This document shows, one piece after another, positions 54,241 through 63,300 of a stretch of DNA of 64,000 bases; within the stretch, counting starts at the first letter, position 1, and every line of letters begins with the position of its first letter. A program made the position numbers and the translations under genes. The stretch covers positions 1,442,963 through 1,506,962 of the forward strand of contig NZ_KN050846.1 in the NCBI RefSeq assembly GCF_000746845.1, written 5' to 3'. The notes beneath the pieces are model-generated. The model did not search any database. It was given only the letters and a program-made list of their open reading frames with translations, and had not been told where the DNA came from. Source of the stretch: Altibacter lentus. GTDB taxonomy: Bacteria > Bacteroidota > Bacteroidia > Flavobacteriales > Flavobacteriaceae.

Positions 54241-54244
54241 TGTT

Positions 54245-56710
54245 ATGAACATAGGTAAGTACATCTTTTTAGTGCTCATGGCACTGCTTGTTTGGGGTTG
54301 CGGTGATAGTGCTTCAGATAAAAAGGAACTCATTGATTTTGTCCCCAAAGATCCGGTCTTGGTTATCTCCATAGGGAATTCTTCTGCGGGGCAAGCAGCG
54401 TTTGAGACCTTTAAAAGGGATCTGGCCAGTAACAATTTATTTTCAGCCTATAAGAACACGCAGCCCTATCGCTACTTTTCCGAAGCGAACTCCCTGCTAC
54501 ACCATCTTAAACCCGCGTCTCAAAGTTTATTTTGTATCAATACCCCTACCGACAGCACCACGGTGTATACTTTTATCACTCGCCACACACCTCAACTCTT
54601 TAAAACCGATTCTTTAAAGAATATAAGTGTGGAGACCCTCACTTACAATAATATTTCATTACAACGGGTTACCCTTAGCGACCAGGTGGCATTTACTGCT
54701 GTGCAAGACAGTATCTTTATCGCTTCCTCTTCCCAGACCGTACTCCAGCAGATCCTCGAAGGCACTACCGAAAAGGATCCTACGTTCAAGAAGATCGCTA
54801 CACTTAATTCCGGGGGGGAGGTTACCACAATGCTACGGGCGGAAACGGTTGCGCTAAACGACAGTACGTTGGTCAATTTTGCCTCTTGGACAGCTTTGGA
54901 AACACAATTCACCCCAGATGGTATTGCTGCAACCGGCGTGGCGTTGGCACGCGATAGTGTTCCTCAATTGCTCTCGGTATTTAAAGGTCTTTTGCCAAGA
55001 CAAAATGAGATCGCCAAGGTGATCCCAAAAGATGCAGTTGGAGCGGTGTCTTTTACCTATAATGATGCCGAACAATTTTACAACAACCTCCGCACATTTA
55101 ATGGGGTTGAGAATACAAGTACTGTGAACCCTCTGTTCGAATCGGTCAATGAGATCGGCTTGATACAGCTTTCAGAAAGCAAGGCCATTGCCATAAAAAG
55201 TATTGACCCCATGCTAACTGAAGAAAGTTTATTGAAATATATGTCTGAGCACAGTAGCTTTCGGGAAGAAACCATTAGTAGTTTTAGTGAACCAGCCTTG
55301 TTTACAGATGCCTTTGCTCCTTTGGTGAATGATATTGCTCCGGTATTTGTATTCCAACTGGACCAGTTCTTTATTTTTTCTGAAAGTGAGGCTGCTGCAC
55401 AAGAGATCATCACGGCTTTTCACAGCAATACCGTTTTACAGAAATCTGGATATTTTGAACGGGCAACAGCGCGGTTAAGCACCTCTTCTTCGCTTCTTAT
55501 CTATAAAATGAACGGAGCGATCTCCACGGCGATCGCTTCTTTTTTCAATCCTGCAGTGAAATCTGAGATCGCTTCGGTATCCCCCAAAAACTTTCCGTTT
55601 GCTGCACTTCAATTTAGTTATGACCGTGATTTCGCACATGTCAATCTAGTATGCAAGGAACTTTCAAAAGGAATCGAAAATCCGGGAGGCATTACCCAAC
55701 AAGTTAGTGCTCAATTGGATTATGAGCTGCTTGGCCCTCCTCAATTGTTTAGCAATCACCGTACTCAGGGAACCGACATTGTGGTTCAGGATATTCGTAA
55801 CACACTCTATCTTATTTCTGAAAGCGGGAAGATCCTTTGGACAAAAAATCTGGAAGGTCCCATCCTTGGAAAGGTCCATGAGGTCGATTTACTTCGGAAT
55901 GGGAAAAAACAACTTGCCTTTGTCACGAAGAATACATTTCACGTCCTGGACCGAAACGGAAATGCCGTTGCTCCCTTCCCGCTGAAGTTCAAAGATAATA
56001 TCACACAACCACTGGCTGTTTTTGATTACGATAACAACCGAAAATACCGCTTCTTGGTGACCCAAGGAAAAAATGTGCTGATGTATGATTCTAACGGCAA
56101 AATTGTAAATGGATTCACATTTAAAAAGGCAAAGACAGACATCGTACTCACACCGCAGCACATACGCATGGGGAACAAGGATTATATCGTGATCGCCGAA
56201 TCCAACGGAACACTCAATATTTTAAGCAGGGTTGGGAAACCTCGTGTGAATGTGTCCAAAAAGTTCGACTTTTCTGAACTACCCATCGCCGAAGAAGATA
56301 ATGCCTTTGTTGTCATCGAAAAGGATCGATCTAAGATAAAGATCGATCAAAACGGCAAGACCTCTACCCAAACCCTGGACGTGAGCAGCAGCTATTCCTT
56401 TTTGATCGAAGGAACAACCAAGGTCACCATGGACGACAATAAGCTTCGCATTAACGGAAAACTAATTGAACTTCCTTTTGGAATCTATTCACGCCCCGAA
56501 GTGTTCAATGCAAATAGGGAGACCTATGTCTCAGTTACAGAAATGCAAGAGAACAAAGTATACGTCTATACAAAAGCAGGGAAACTATTAAATGGCTTTC
56601 CGGTGTTTGGATCTTCCGTTGCCCGTCTCGGGAACGCTTCAAAAAAAGGAGCCAACAGTTTAGTGGTACAAGGCGGACCCAAAGAAGTGGTGATTTATAT
56701 TCTAAAATAG
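54245..56710 (+). CDS. large lipoprotein with C-terminal propeller-like region
   Basis: An 821-residue protein with SPII lipobox VWGC (Cys19). The first ~480 residues lack any motif I know; they show repeated patterns such as DKKELIDFVPKDPVLVISIG and AKVIPKDAVGAVSFTYNDAE, perhaps two related domains. The last ~320 residues contain PQQ- or WD-like strands (VVQDIRNTLYLISESGKILW, LAFVTKNTFHVLDRNGNAVA, KNVLMYDSNGKIVNGFTFKK) like a beta-propeller. I chose the ATG at 54245 because it starts the lipoprotein signal and follows the promoter element. It is probably surface or periplasmic; its role is unknown. Confidence 0.8.
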   Translation: MNIGKYIFLVLMALLVWGCGDSASDKKELIDFVPKDPVLVISIGNSSAGQAAFETFKRDLASNNLFSAYKNTQPYRYFSEANSLLHHLKPASQSLFCINTPTDSTTVYTFITRHTPQLFKTDSLKNISVETLTYNNISLQRVTLSDQVAFTAVQDSIFIASSSQTVLQQILEGTTEKDPTFKKIATLNSGGEVTTMLRAETVALNDSTLVNFASWTALETQFTPDGIAATGVALARDSVPQLLSVFKGLLPRQNEIAKVIPKDAVGAVSFTYNDAEQFYNNLRTFNGVENTSTVNPLFESVNEIGLIQLSESKAIAIKSIDPMLTEESLLKYMSEHSSFREETISSFSEPALFTDAFAPLVNDIAPVFVFQLDQFFIFSESEAAAQEIITAFHSNTVLQKSGYFERATARLSTSSSLLIYKMNGAISTAIASFFNPAVKSEIASVSPKNFPFAALQFSYDRDFAHVNLVCKELSKGIENPGGITQQVSAQLDYELLGPPQLFSNHRTQGTDIVVQDIRNTLYLISESGKILWTKNLEGPILGKVHEVDLLRNGKKQLAFVTKNTFHVLDRNGNAVAPFPLKFKDNITQPLAVFDYDNNRKYRFLVTQGKNVLMYDSNGKIVNGFTFKKAKTDIVLTPQHIRMGNKDYIVIAESNGTLNILSRVGKPRVNVSKKFDFSELPIAEEDNAFVVIEKDRSKIKIDQNGKTSTQTLDVSSSYSFLIEGTTKVTMDDNKLRINGKLIELPFGIYSRPEVFNANRETYVSVTEMQENKVYVYTKAGKLLNGFPVFGSSVARLGNASKKGANSLVVQGGPKEVVIYILK

Positions 56711-56964
56711 GTTGTAATCAAGAAACACATATTGGTTACAAGAGCACCAAGGCAAATGCTCTAATTTCTATATAATTGCGTATCTTTAAGTAACTTATAG
56801 CCGTTTAATCTAAATAGGCATGTCGGATCCATATCACAATTAAAGTTTAGATATTAGGAAAAAATGGATGGGTTTGACCTTGTTCATCGTTTTATACAGA
56901 AGGATGTTTAAATAATCAATGTTTGTACAAAAATGCGGAATCTAATCACTGTAAAATACTCCAT

Positions 56965-57651
56965 ATGAAAACTTTATTTGTACTATTACTATCGCTCTTT
57001 TCAATGAATTTTGCCCTCGCTCAAACTGAGTGCAGCAAATTCTATCCTTTTTCTGAAGGTGTTACATCTCAAATAACAACCTACGATAAGAAAGGAAAAA
57101 CGGCCGCAGTCGTAAATTATACGGTTATCAATGTGAATAATAATGGTAATGCGGAAGTGGCTTCCGTCAATTCAACAATTAAGGATGATAAAGGAGCACT
57201 CATTGCCGAAACTACCTACGACATCATTTGCAGAGATAATATGGTCTCCATTGATTTCAAATCCATGATGAATCCACAGATTTTTGAGCAATTCGGGGAG
57301 ATGAAATATGACATTAGTGGCACTAATATCGACCTTCCCAACGATCTTTCGGTAGGGCAATCCTTACCCGATGCTGATATGCAAATGAAGATCGATATGG
57401 GAGGAATCAATATGAACATGAATGTTGCGATGAAAGATCGTAAGGTGATTGGAAAAGAAAATGTCACCACTCCTGCCGGAACCTTCGATTGTTTTGTGAT
57501 CTCCTATACCTCAGAAATGAAGATGGGAATGAACCGCAGGGGTACTGCAACGCAATGGATTGCCGAAGGCGTGGGCATGGTAAAACAAGAAGACTACAAT
57601 AATAGCGGTAAAGTTTTGAGTAGCAGTTTACTTACGGCATTTAGCCGTTAA
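56965..57651 (+). CDS. TapB-like (DUF3108-related) secreted protein
   Basis: A 228-residue protein with a signal peptide (MKTLFVLLLSLFSMNFALAQ). The beta-rich body (FYPFSEGVTSQITTYDKKGK, ENVTTPAGTFDCFVISYTSE, ATQWIAEGVGMVKQEDYNNS) resembles the TapB/DUF3108 family of periplasmic proteins, as judged from memory. Members are of unknown function. The 254-bp gap before it holds only a weak TATCTTTA and no gene I can support. A hairpin after the stop runs into T-rich sequence. Confidence 0.75.
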   Translation: MKTLFVLLLSLFSMNFALAQTECSKFYPFSEGVTSQITTYDKKGKTAAVVNYTVINVNNNGNAEVASVNSTIKDDKGALIAETTYDIICRDNMVSIDFKSMMNPQIFEQFGEMKYDISGTNIDLPNDLSVGQSLPDADMQMKIDMGGINMNMNVAMKDRKVIGKENVTTPAGTFDCFVISYTSEMKMGMNRRGTATQWIAEGVGMVKQEDYNNSGKVLSSSLLTAFSR

Positions 57652-57673
57652 TCCCGGCAACTAATGTTCCCTG

Positions 57674-57709
57674 AAAAACCGTCTCTACTTGAAAGTGGGG
57701 GCGGTTTTT
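57674..57709 (+). terminator. terminator of the TapB-like gene
   Basis: AAAAACC pairs with GGTTTTT and the stem continues with several pairs that are G-U only on the plus-strand RNA, so it suits this gene. It overlaps the lipB stop codon at 57685. Confidence 0.7.
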
Positions 57710-58407
57710 ATATAAACCTCTGCGTCAAACAATCGTATAAAATGCTTCAGTAACTTTTCCTTTACCTCAGTCATGGAAACTTCGCTCTTTCCCAATTCCA
57801 CATGGAGGGAGGTAACGGCTTTCCCCTTGATTCCGCAGGGTATCATATGGTCGAAATAGCCAAGATTCGAATTTACATTGAGTGCAAAACCGTGCATGGT
57901 CACCCAACGACTGGCACGAACACCCATGGCGCAGATCTTTCGGGCAAAGGGTGTACCAACATCCAGCCAAACCCCGGTCTCTCCTTTAGAGCGCTCGGCT
58001 TTCAGGCCATATTCCGCGAGGGTGAGAATCACCATCTCCTCCAAAAATCGAAGGTATTTGTGGATATCGGTAAAGTAATTCTCCAGATCGATAATAGGGT
58101 ACCCCACGATCTGGCCGGGCCCGTGGTACGTAATGTCCCCGCCGCGGTTGATCTTGTAGAAGGTAGCGTCGATCTCGTTCAATTTCTCTTCAGAAATAAG
58201 CAAATTGGAAATGTCCCCGCTTTTCCCCAATGTATATACATGTGGATGCTCCACGAACAGGAAATAATTAGGTGTTTCCAGCGTTGTGCCCTCTCTTCTG
58301 TTCTTGATCTTGATGTCAAGGATCTCTTTAAAAAGCCGTTCCTGATAGTCCCAGGTGACCTTGTAATCCTTTCTGCCCAGTTCTTGTATCTCTATGTGTT
58401 TGTTCAA
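57685..58407 (-). CDS. lipB: octanoyltransferase LipB
   Basis: A 240-residue enzyme that moves octanoyl from ACP to lipoyl domains. Signatures are the Lys of RKICAMGVRASRW and the acyl-accepting Cys of HMIPCGIKGKAVTSL, with RGGDITYHGPGQIVGYPIID in between. It can supply the lipoyl groups needed by PdhC (27695-29371) and the glycine cleavage system. It starts 2 bp after a lipoprotein gene. Its stop codon lies inside the terminator hairpin of the convergent gene. Confidence 0.95.
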   Translation of the reverse strand: MNKHIEIQELGRKDYKVTWDYQERLFKEILDIKIKNRREGTTLETPNYFLFVEHPHVYTLGKSGDISNLLISEEKLNEIDATFYKINRGGDITYHGPGQIVGYPIIDLENYFTDIHKYLRFLEEMVILTLAEYGLKAERSKGETGVWLDVGTPFARKICAMGVRASRWVTMHGFALNVNSNLGYFDHMIPCGIKGKAVTSLHVELGKSEVSMTEVKEKLLKHFIRLFDAEVYIKTAPTFK

Positions 58408-58409
58408 AT

Positions 58410-59144
58410 CTATTTTTCTAATACTACTTTAAGGTCCAAAATATCCGGATCCTTCATATAATCCAAAAAGCTCCGCTCTACTTCAATGGTCTTTCCGTCT
58501 GCTGAATATTTGGCGTTCTCAATACTCGATCGCTTTATTTTCTTCGGAAAGGTATAACGCAATGTATACATGGTCCCCGAAAGGAACATTTCGGAACTTT
58601 TTAAACTATCCAACTGGTTTTGATGTTTTACTTTGTCCTTAATGAAGGCATCCCTCACAAAGGTATTCTTTGCAAACGAATAGGAAACACCCATAAAATC
58701 TTCAGAATCTGTTTGTTTCTCTTCTGAAGATGGCTTTATTCCGGGCATGAAGCCCGAGGATTCACCCAGTCCGTTCATCAATTCGTTCGCTTCGTTCACA
58801 TTTTTGAAATCGGTAAAGATATTGATGAACATATCGTTGGTATCCGGATCGATAAAGAGCTTCATCATGAAGTTCTCCATTTTCTTCAATTGTGTTTGTT
58901 GTGCTACCGGAAGGCGTGCAATACTGTCCTTTTTCTCTGCAAGTACCTCTTTGAATGAAATGATGGTGTCGGTTTTGGTAAGCGTACTGTCCATTCCTGC
59001 GCCAAAGGCCATCATCTCTTTCATATCCATCTCGAGCGTCATACGACCGCTACCGTCCTCTTGCAGCTCCATTGTTTCGGTAAATTGACAACTCACCAAA
59101 CACAGGGCCATGATACCTCCTAAAAGTAATTTGTATACTGTCAT
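58410..59144 (-). CDS. hypothetical lipoprotein
   Basis: A 244-residue protein with lipobox LVSC (Cys19) and a beta-rich body of unknown type (FTETMELQEDGSGRMTLEMD; FMGVSYSFAKNTFVRDAF). It resembles no family I can name. It is wedged between YqaE (overlap of one base, TAATG) and lipB (2 bp), so the three form an operon, although their functions do not obviously match. Confidence 0.75.
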   Translation of the reverse strand: MTVYKLLLGGIMALCLVSCQFTETMELQEDGSGRMTLEMDMKEMMAFGAGMDSTLTKTDTIISFKEVLAEKKDSIARLPVAQQTQLKKMENFMMKLFIDPDTNDMFINIFTDFKNVNEANELMNGLGESSGFMPGIKPSSEEKQTDSEDFMGVSYSFAKNTFVRDAFIKDKVKHQNQLDSLKSSEMFLSGTMYTLRYTFPKKIKRSSIENAKYSADGKTIEVERSFLDYMKDPDILDLKVVLEK

Positions 59145-59299
59145 TATTTCGGATTATTTAAGATTATTAGTGCAGCGATAACGCCCGGGATCCACCCACA
59201 GATCGTTAGGATCAACACGATTAAGATCGAACCACAACCTTTATCGATCACCGCTAAAGGCGGAAAAAGGATAGAAAGCAATACTCTCCAAATACTCAT
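59144..59299 (-). CDS. YqaE/Pmp3 family small membrane protein
   Basis: A 51-residue protein with two membrane helices. It reads MSIWRVLLSILFPPLAVIDK, then GCGSILIVLILTICGWIPGV, then IAALIILNNPK; the PPLAV and the GCG/CGWIPG segments are the YqaE/Pmp3 (UPF0057) hallmark. Such proteins are linked to membrane potential and stress. It is short enough to be missed by most gene finders. It overlaps the following lipoprotein gene by one base and has the promoter element TAAATTTG only 5 bp upstream. Confidence 0.9.
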   Translation of the reverse strand: MSIWRVLLSILFPPLAVIDKGCGSILIVLILTICGWIPGVIAALIILNNPK

Positions 59300-59304
59300 G
59301 AATA

Positions 59305-59312
59305 CAAATTTA
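59305..59312 (-). promoter_or_regulatory. promoter -7 element of the YqaE - lipoprotein - lipB operon
   Basis: TAAATTTG on the minus strand matches TANNTTTG and ends 5 bp before the YqaE ATG, giving at most a very short leader. Confidence 0.55.
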
Positions 59313-59408
59313 CGATTAATACTTTAGTTATAAGTAGCTGATTATTGGTTTTGTTACAGCTATTGGTTGAGAACCGGAGAGTCACTATATTAGTCTTTTA
59401 AAACGACC

Positions 59409-60491
59409 ATGCGCTTTTTAATTTGTGCTCTTTCCTGCTTCCTATTGTGTGCCTCCACAACACTGGCGCAATACACTTTTACCGGCTATGTAGCTGCAGA
59501 ACGTGTGGATGCCGATATTTACCTATCGGTCGTGGAGGATTACCGTAAGATCTCGGGTGTCTACCCGGAACAGATCCTTGCAAAGACCCAAGCAGACAGC
59601 ACAGGGTTCTTTTCATTTTCGGGCAATAACCTGTCATTGGAGAATAAGATCTATCGTATTCATATCGACACCTGTTCCGATGACATACAAGCGACCACGC
59701 ATTTTGACGGGCATTGTATTAATAGCAAAGAGATCATTTTTATTGCTAATAATTCTACAGCCGTATTCCTACCGTTCTCTTTCGACAATGAAATGTTCTG
59801 CAGGGTAATTTCTAAAGATGAACGCGCCAGCGCTTTCTTAAGAATTGATTCCTTAAAACACGATATGCGTTTTGCGTTTGGGAGTTACCGAAGTGAAGCC
59901 AATAGAAAATTGAATTCAAAGAAGTGGTTCACCATCTTCCAGAATTATGGAGAACAACTACAGGAACCCTTGGCCGAACTGTACAGCTATGCTTTTCTTT
60001 CAGATCGCACCCATAATCTGTACGCCTATTATCTGGAAGATCTAAAAACCAACTCCTATTATAACGAGCTATTACTGCGATTACAAGAAAAGTACCCGAA
60101 CGCTCCCTATACCCGGCAATACGAAAGCGAATTAGCAGCCGATCGTTTCTTGGTTGCTTCAGAAAAACCGGCAGCCAACAACCTGTGGTTCTATCTTGCG
60201 GGAATTCTTGCTTTGGTATCTTTGGCGGTTAATATTTATTTATTCCGAAGGATAGCCCGCTTGAAACAACGGTCCGTTTCCGAAGAATCTACCCTTAGCG
60301 AGCAAGAGAAGAAAGTGCTCGAACTTATTCTTGCAAATAAGACCAATAAAGAGATCGCCTCTTTGTTATTTGTGAGTGTAAGTACGGTAAAGACCCATAT
60401 CAACAACCTCTACAAAAAACTGAAGGTCACCTCCCGCGAGGAAGTGAAGCAGCTTTTTCCGCAGGGAGTGCAATTTCAACCGGGGGTCTAG
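59409..60491 (+). CDS. membrane-anchored LuxR-type transcriptional regulator
   Basis: A 360-residue protein: signal-like start MRFLICALSCFLLCASTTLA, a periplasmic domain of about 240 residues with four cysteines or so, one membrane helix (NNLWFYLAGILALVSLAVNI, near residue 260), and a C-terminal cytoplasmic LuxR/FixJ-type helix-turn-helix (TLSEQEKKVLELILANKTNK, then EIASLLFVSVSTVKTHINNL). The order suggests that it senses a periplasmic signal and controls transcription without a separate kinase. The neighbouring thioredoxin-fold gene 83 bp downstream may be linked. No ligand can be named. Confidence 0.87.
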   Translation: MRFLICALSCFLLCASTTLAQYTFTGYVAAERVDADIYLSVVEDYRKISGVYPEQILAKTQADSTGFFSFSGNNLSLENKIYRIHIDTCSDDIQATTHFDGHCINSKEIIFIANNSTAVFLPFSFDNEMFCRVISKDERASAFLRIDSLKHDMRFAFGSYRSEANRKLNSKKWFTIFQNYGEQLQEPLAELYSYAFLSDRTHNLYAYYLEDLKTNSYYNELLLRLQEKYPNAPYTRQYESELAADRFLVASEKPAANNLWFYLAGILALVSLAVNIYLFRRIARLKQRSVSEESTLSEQEKKVLELILANKTNKEIASLLFVSVSTVKTHINNLYKKLKVTSREEVKQLFPQGVQFQPGV

Positions 60492-60574
60492 TCCTCTTTT
60501 CAACCCTGTAGATCTTTCCATTTTCTTTTCATTTTCTGAATCTTCGGTGATCTAATCACAAAATTTGAACATCG

Positions 60575-61471
60575 ATGAGAACATTCCTTTTTTTCAGTTT
60601 TTTAATCCTATGGTCCGGCATCACGGTCCTGGGGCAATCGTTTAATAAGGAGATCGCGACCGAAGGTACAACACCCTTACTTATTGGAAAGATCAATAAT
60701 GAGGCTCTTTCCCAAAATTCCTATGCTTCATGGTATGTAGAGAATTTTCAAAATTACCATCCTAATACCGTTGTAGTAGATAGCTTTAAAGAAACGCTAT
60801 CTCAATACACCATCACGGCATTTATGGGTACCTGGTGCGGCGACAGTAAACGCGAAGTGCCACATTTTTATAAGATCTTGGAAGCAGCACAATTTCCCTT
60901 GGACCGACTTACAGTCGTAGCTGTACACAACGAACAGGATAATTACAAGCAAAGTCCGGGCGGGGAAGAAGAAGGTCTTAATATCCACAGAGTACCTACC
61001 TTTATCTTCTACAAGGACGGCAAAGAGGTCAACCGTATTGTGGAATCTCCGGTGGCTTCCTTAGAAGAGGATATTGCTGCCATTGTCCAAAATGGATATG
61101 TGCCAAAATACAGGACGGTACATCTGGTCCATCAACTCATTTCTGAAATGGCTTCGGAAGATGTTGAAGAAAAGATCCTGGAGCTACTTCCACAATTAAA
61201 AGAAACTACCGGCAGCCCGTACGAGCTTACCACCTATTCGAACGTACTATTCTTTGCAGGGAAGACGTGGGAAAGTACGGTGGTTGCAAGAATCAACACA
61301 AAACTCTACCCTGCGGAAGCTTCAGTATTTATGGGTTTGGCGAACAAGTTATATTTCCTTTCAAAATTTCAGGAAGCACTCGAGGTATACCACCAGGCAC
61401 TGTTATTGGATCCTGAAAATGAAAATTTGCGTTCCACCATTGCCCATGTAACACAAAAAGTACAGGAATAG
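60575..61471 (+). CDS. secreted thioredoxin-fold protein with C-terminal TPR-like region
   Basis: A 298-residue protein with a signal peptide (MRTFLFFSFLILWSGITVLG) and a thioredoxin domain: AFMGTWCGDSKREVPHFYKI (Cys88) and the cis-Pro segment IHRVPTFIFYKDGKE. The active-site motif is CGDS, so only one redox Cys remains where thioredoxins have CxxC. The C-terminal third (ANKLYFLSKFQEALEVYHQA, LLLDPENENLRSTIAHV) is TPR-like. It may bind or reduce peptides rather than act as a dithiol oxidoreductase. It follows a LuxR-type regulator and precedes lysS. Confidence 0.85.
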   Translation: MRTFLFFSFLILWSGITVLGQSFNKEIATEGTTPLLIGKINNEALSQNSYASWYVENFQNYHPNTVVVDSFKETLSQYTITAFMGTWCGDSKREVPHFYKILEAAQFPLDRLTVVAVHNEQDNYKQSPGGEEEGLNIHRVPTFIFYKDGKEVNRIVESPVASLEEDIAAIVQNGYVPKYRTVHLVHQLISEMASEDVEEKILELLPQLKETTGSPYELTTYSNVLFFAGKTWESTVVARINTKLYPAEASVFMGLANKLYFLSKFQEALEVYHQALLLDPENENLRSTIAHVTQKVQE

Positions 61472-61515
61472 CTGTATTTTTTGATTCTTTTAGGAAATAA
61501 AATTAACAAATAGGC

Positions 61516-61523
61516 TAATTTTG
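61516..61523 (+). promoter_or_regulatory. promoter -7 element of lysS
   Basis: TAATTTTG matches TANNTTTG and lies 18 bp before the lysS ATG at 61542. It favours that start over an upstream in-frame one. Confidence 0.55.
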
Positions 61524-61541
61524 CAGCTTAAATTAATAAGC

Positions 61542-63239
61542 ATGCAACTTTCTGAACTGGAACTCATCCGAAGAGAAAAACTGAATCAATTGCGCGCCTT
61601 GGGCATCGATCCATATCCGGCGGCCTTATATCCCGTTACCCACACTTCCAAAACCATAAAAAAGGATTTTGAAGAAGGAAAACAGGTTACTATTGCGGGA
61701 CGGTTAATGTCACGACGTATACAAGGGAAAGCTTCGTTTGCAGAGTTACAGGATGCCGAAGGACGCATACAAGTGTACTTCAACAGGGATGAGATTTGTC
61801 CGGGTGAAGATAAGACACACTATAACGAGGTCTACAAGAAACTATTGGACATTGGTGATTTTGTGGGTGTGGAAGGAGAGTTGTTCACGACACAGGTGGG
61901 AGAAAAAACAGTATTGGTTAAAAGGTTCACACTCCTTTCCAAAGCATTAAAACCACTCCCACAGCCCCGGGTTGATTCGGAAGGAGTAGTGCACGATGCC
62001 TTCACCGATTCTGAACAACGGTATCGTCAACGATACGCAGACATGGTCGTGAATCCACATGTAAAGGAGGTCTTTAAGAAACGCACCAAGCTTTTCAACG
62101 CCATGCGAACTTTCTTTAACGAACGCAATTATTTTGAAGTTGAAACACCAATTTTACAACCTATTCCAGGAGGTGCTGCGGCACGCCCTTTTGTGACCCA
62201 TCATAACGCTTTGGATATTCCGTTGTACATGCGTATTGCCAATGAATTGTATTTGAAGCGATTGATCGTGGGAGGTTTCGATGGTGTTTATGAGTTCTCT
62301 AAGAATTTCAGAAATGAAGGAATGGATCGTACGCATAATCCGGAATTTACTGCTATGGAGATTTATGTGGCGTACAAAGACTACAACTGGATGATGGATT
62401 TTTGTGAAGAACTGCTGGAATTTTGTGCCACGGAAGTGAATGGAACCACAAAAGCGACATTTGGAAAATACGAGATCGATTTTAAAGCGCCCTACCCGCG
62501 TATCACTATGGCCGATGCCATTGAGAAGTATACCGGATTCGATATCACCGGAAAAACGGAGGACGAGATTCGTGCCGCCGCCAAAAAACTGGGGGTGGAA
62601 GTGGACGATACCATGGGGAAAGGAAAATTGATCGATGAGATCTTTGGTGAAAAATGTGAGGGTAATTTTATACAGCCTACTTTTATCACCGATTACCCCA
62701 AAGAGATGAGTCCATTGTGTAAGGAGCACCGCGACAATCCCGAGCTTACCGAGCGATTCGAATTGATGGTCTGCGGAAAAGAGATCGCCAATGCCTACAG
62801 TGAGTTGAACGATCCAATCGACCAAAGAGAACGATTTGAAGCCCAGCTGAAACTTGCCGAAAAAGGCGATGATGAGGCGACCCAATTCATCGACTTCGAT
62901 TTCTTACGCGCTTTAGAGTACGGGATGCCGCCAACTTCGGGAATGGGAATAGGAATGGACCGATTGGTCATGTTCTTGACCAACAATGCTTCTATACAAG
63001 AGGTACTGTTCTTCCCGCAAATGCGCCCGGAGAAGAAAGCGGTGCAGGTCGAGCTCAACGAAGAAGAGAAAGCGGTCCTTGCACTACTAAAAACACATTC
63101 GCCCATAGACCTTAACGCATTAAAAGAAAAAAGCGGGTTGAGCAACAAAAAGTGGGACAAGAGCATCAAGCATCTCACAAAGAATAAGCTCGCAAAGGTA
63201 GAAAAGACAGGGGAAGGATTATTTGTGGAACTAGTATAA
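61542..63239 (+). CDS. lysS: lysine--tRNA ligase (class II)
   Basis: A 565-residue class II synthetase charging tRNA-Lys. It has an OB-fold anticodon-binding domain ([20 protein letters not shown]), then catalytic motifs 1-3: [40 protein letters not shown] and [20 protein letters not shown]. After the usual end an extra C-terminal extension of about 60 residues ([20 protein letters not shown], then [20 protein letters not shown]) looks like a winged helix; I recall it in other Bacteroidota LysS. The start is at 61542, [17 protein letters not shown]. Confidence 0.96.
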   Translation: MQLSELELIRREKLNQLRALGIDPYPAALYPVTHTSKTIKKDFEEGKQVTIAGRLMSRRIQGKASFAELQDAEGRIQVYFNRDEICPGEDKTHYNEVYKKLLDIGDFVGVEGELFTTQVGEKTVLVKRFTLLSKALKPLPQPRVDSEGVVHDAFTDSEQRYRQRYADMVVNPHVKEVFKKRTKLFNAMRTFFNERNYFEVETPILQPIPGGAAARPFVTHHNALDIPLYMRIANELYLKRLIVGGFDGVYEFSKNFRNEGMDRTHNPEFTAMEIYVAYKDYNWMMDFCEELLEFCATEVNGTTKATFGKYEIDFKAPYPRITMADAIEKYTGFDITGKTEDEIRAAAKKLGVEVDDTMGKGKLIDEIFGEKCEGNFIQPTFITDYPKEMSPLCKEHRDNPELTERFELMVCGKEIANAYSELNDPIDQRERFEAQLKLAEKGDDEATQFIDFDFLRALEYGMPPTSGMGIGMDRLVMFLTNNASIQEVLFFPQMRPEKKAVQVELNEEEKAVLALLKTHSPIDLNALKEKSGLSNKKWDKSIKHLTKNKLAKVEKTGEGLFVELV

Positions 63240-63277
63240 AAACACCGCCCTCACCTTTTAATAAGGGAGAACGGTGT
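63237..63277 (-). terminator. terminator of the squalene-cyclase-like gene
   Basis: ACACCG/CGGTGT stem (63242-63247 and 63272-63277) with inner pairing of CCCT/AGGG; on the minus strand it is followed by TTTTTAT. On the plus strand no T-run follows, so it probably serves the minus-strand gene. Confidence 0.55.
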
Positions 63278-63300
63278 CTTCCACCAACCTAAATCCTATT

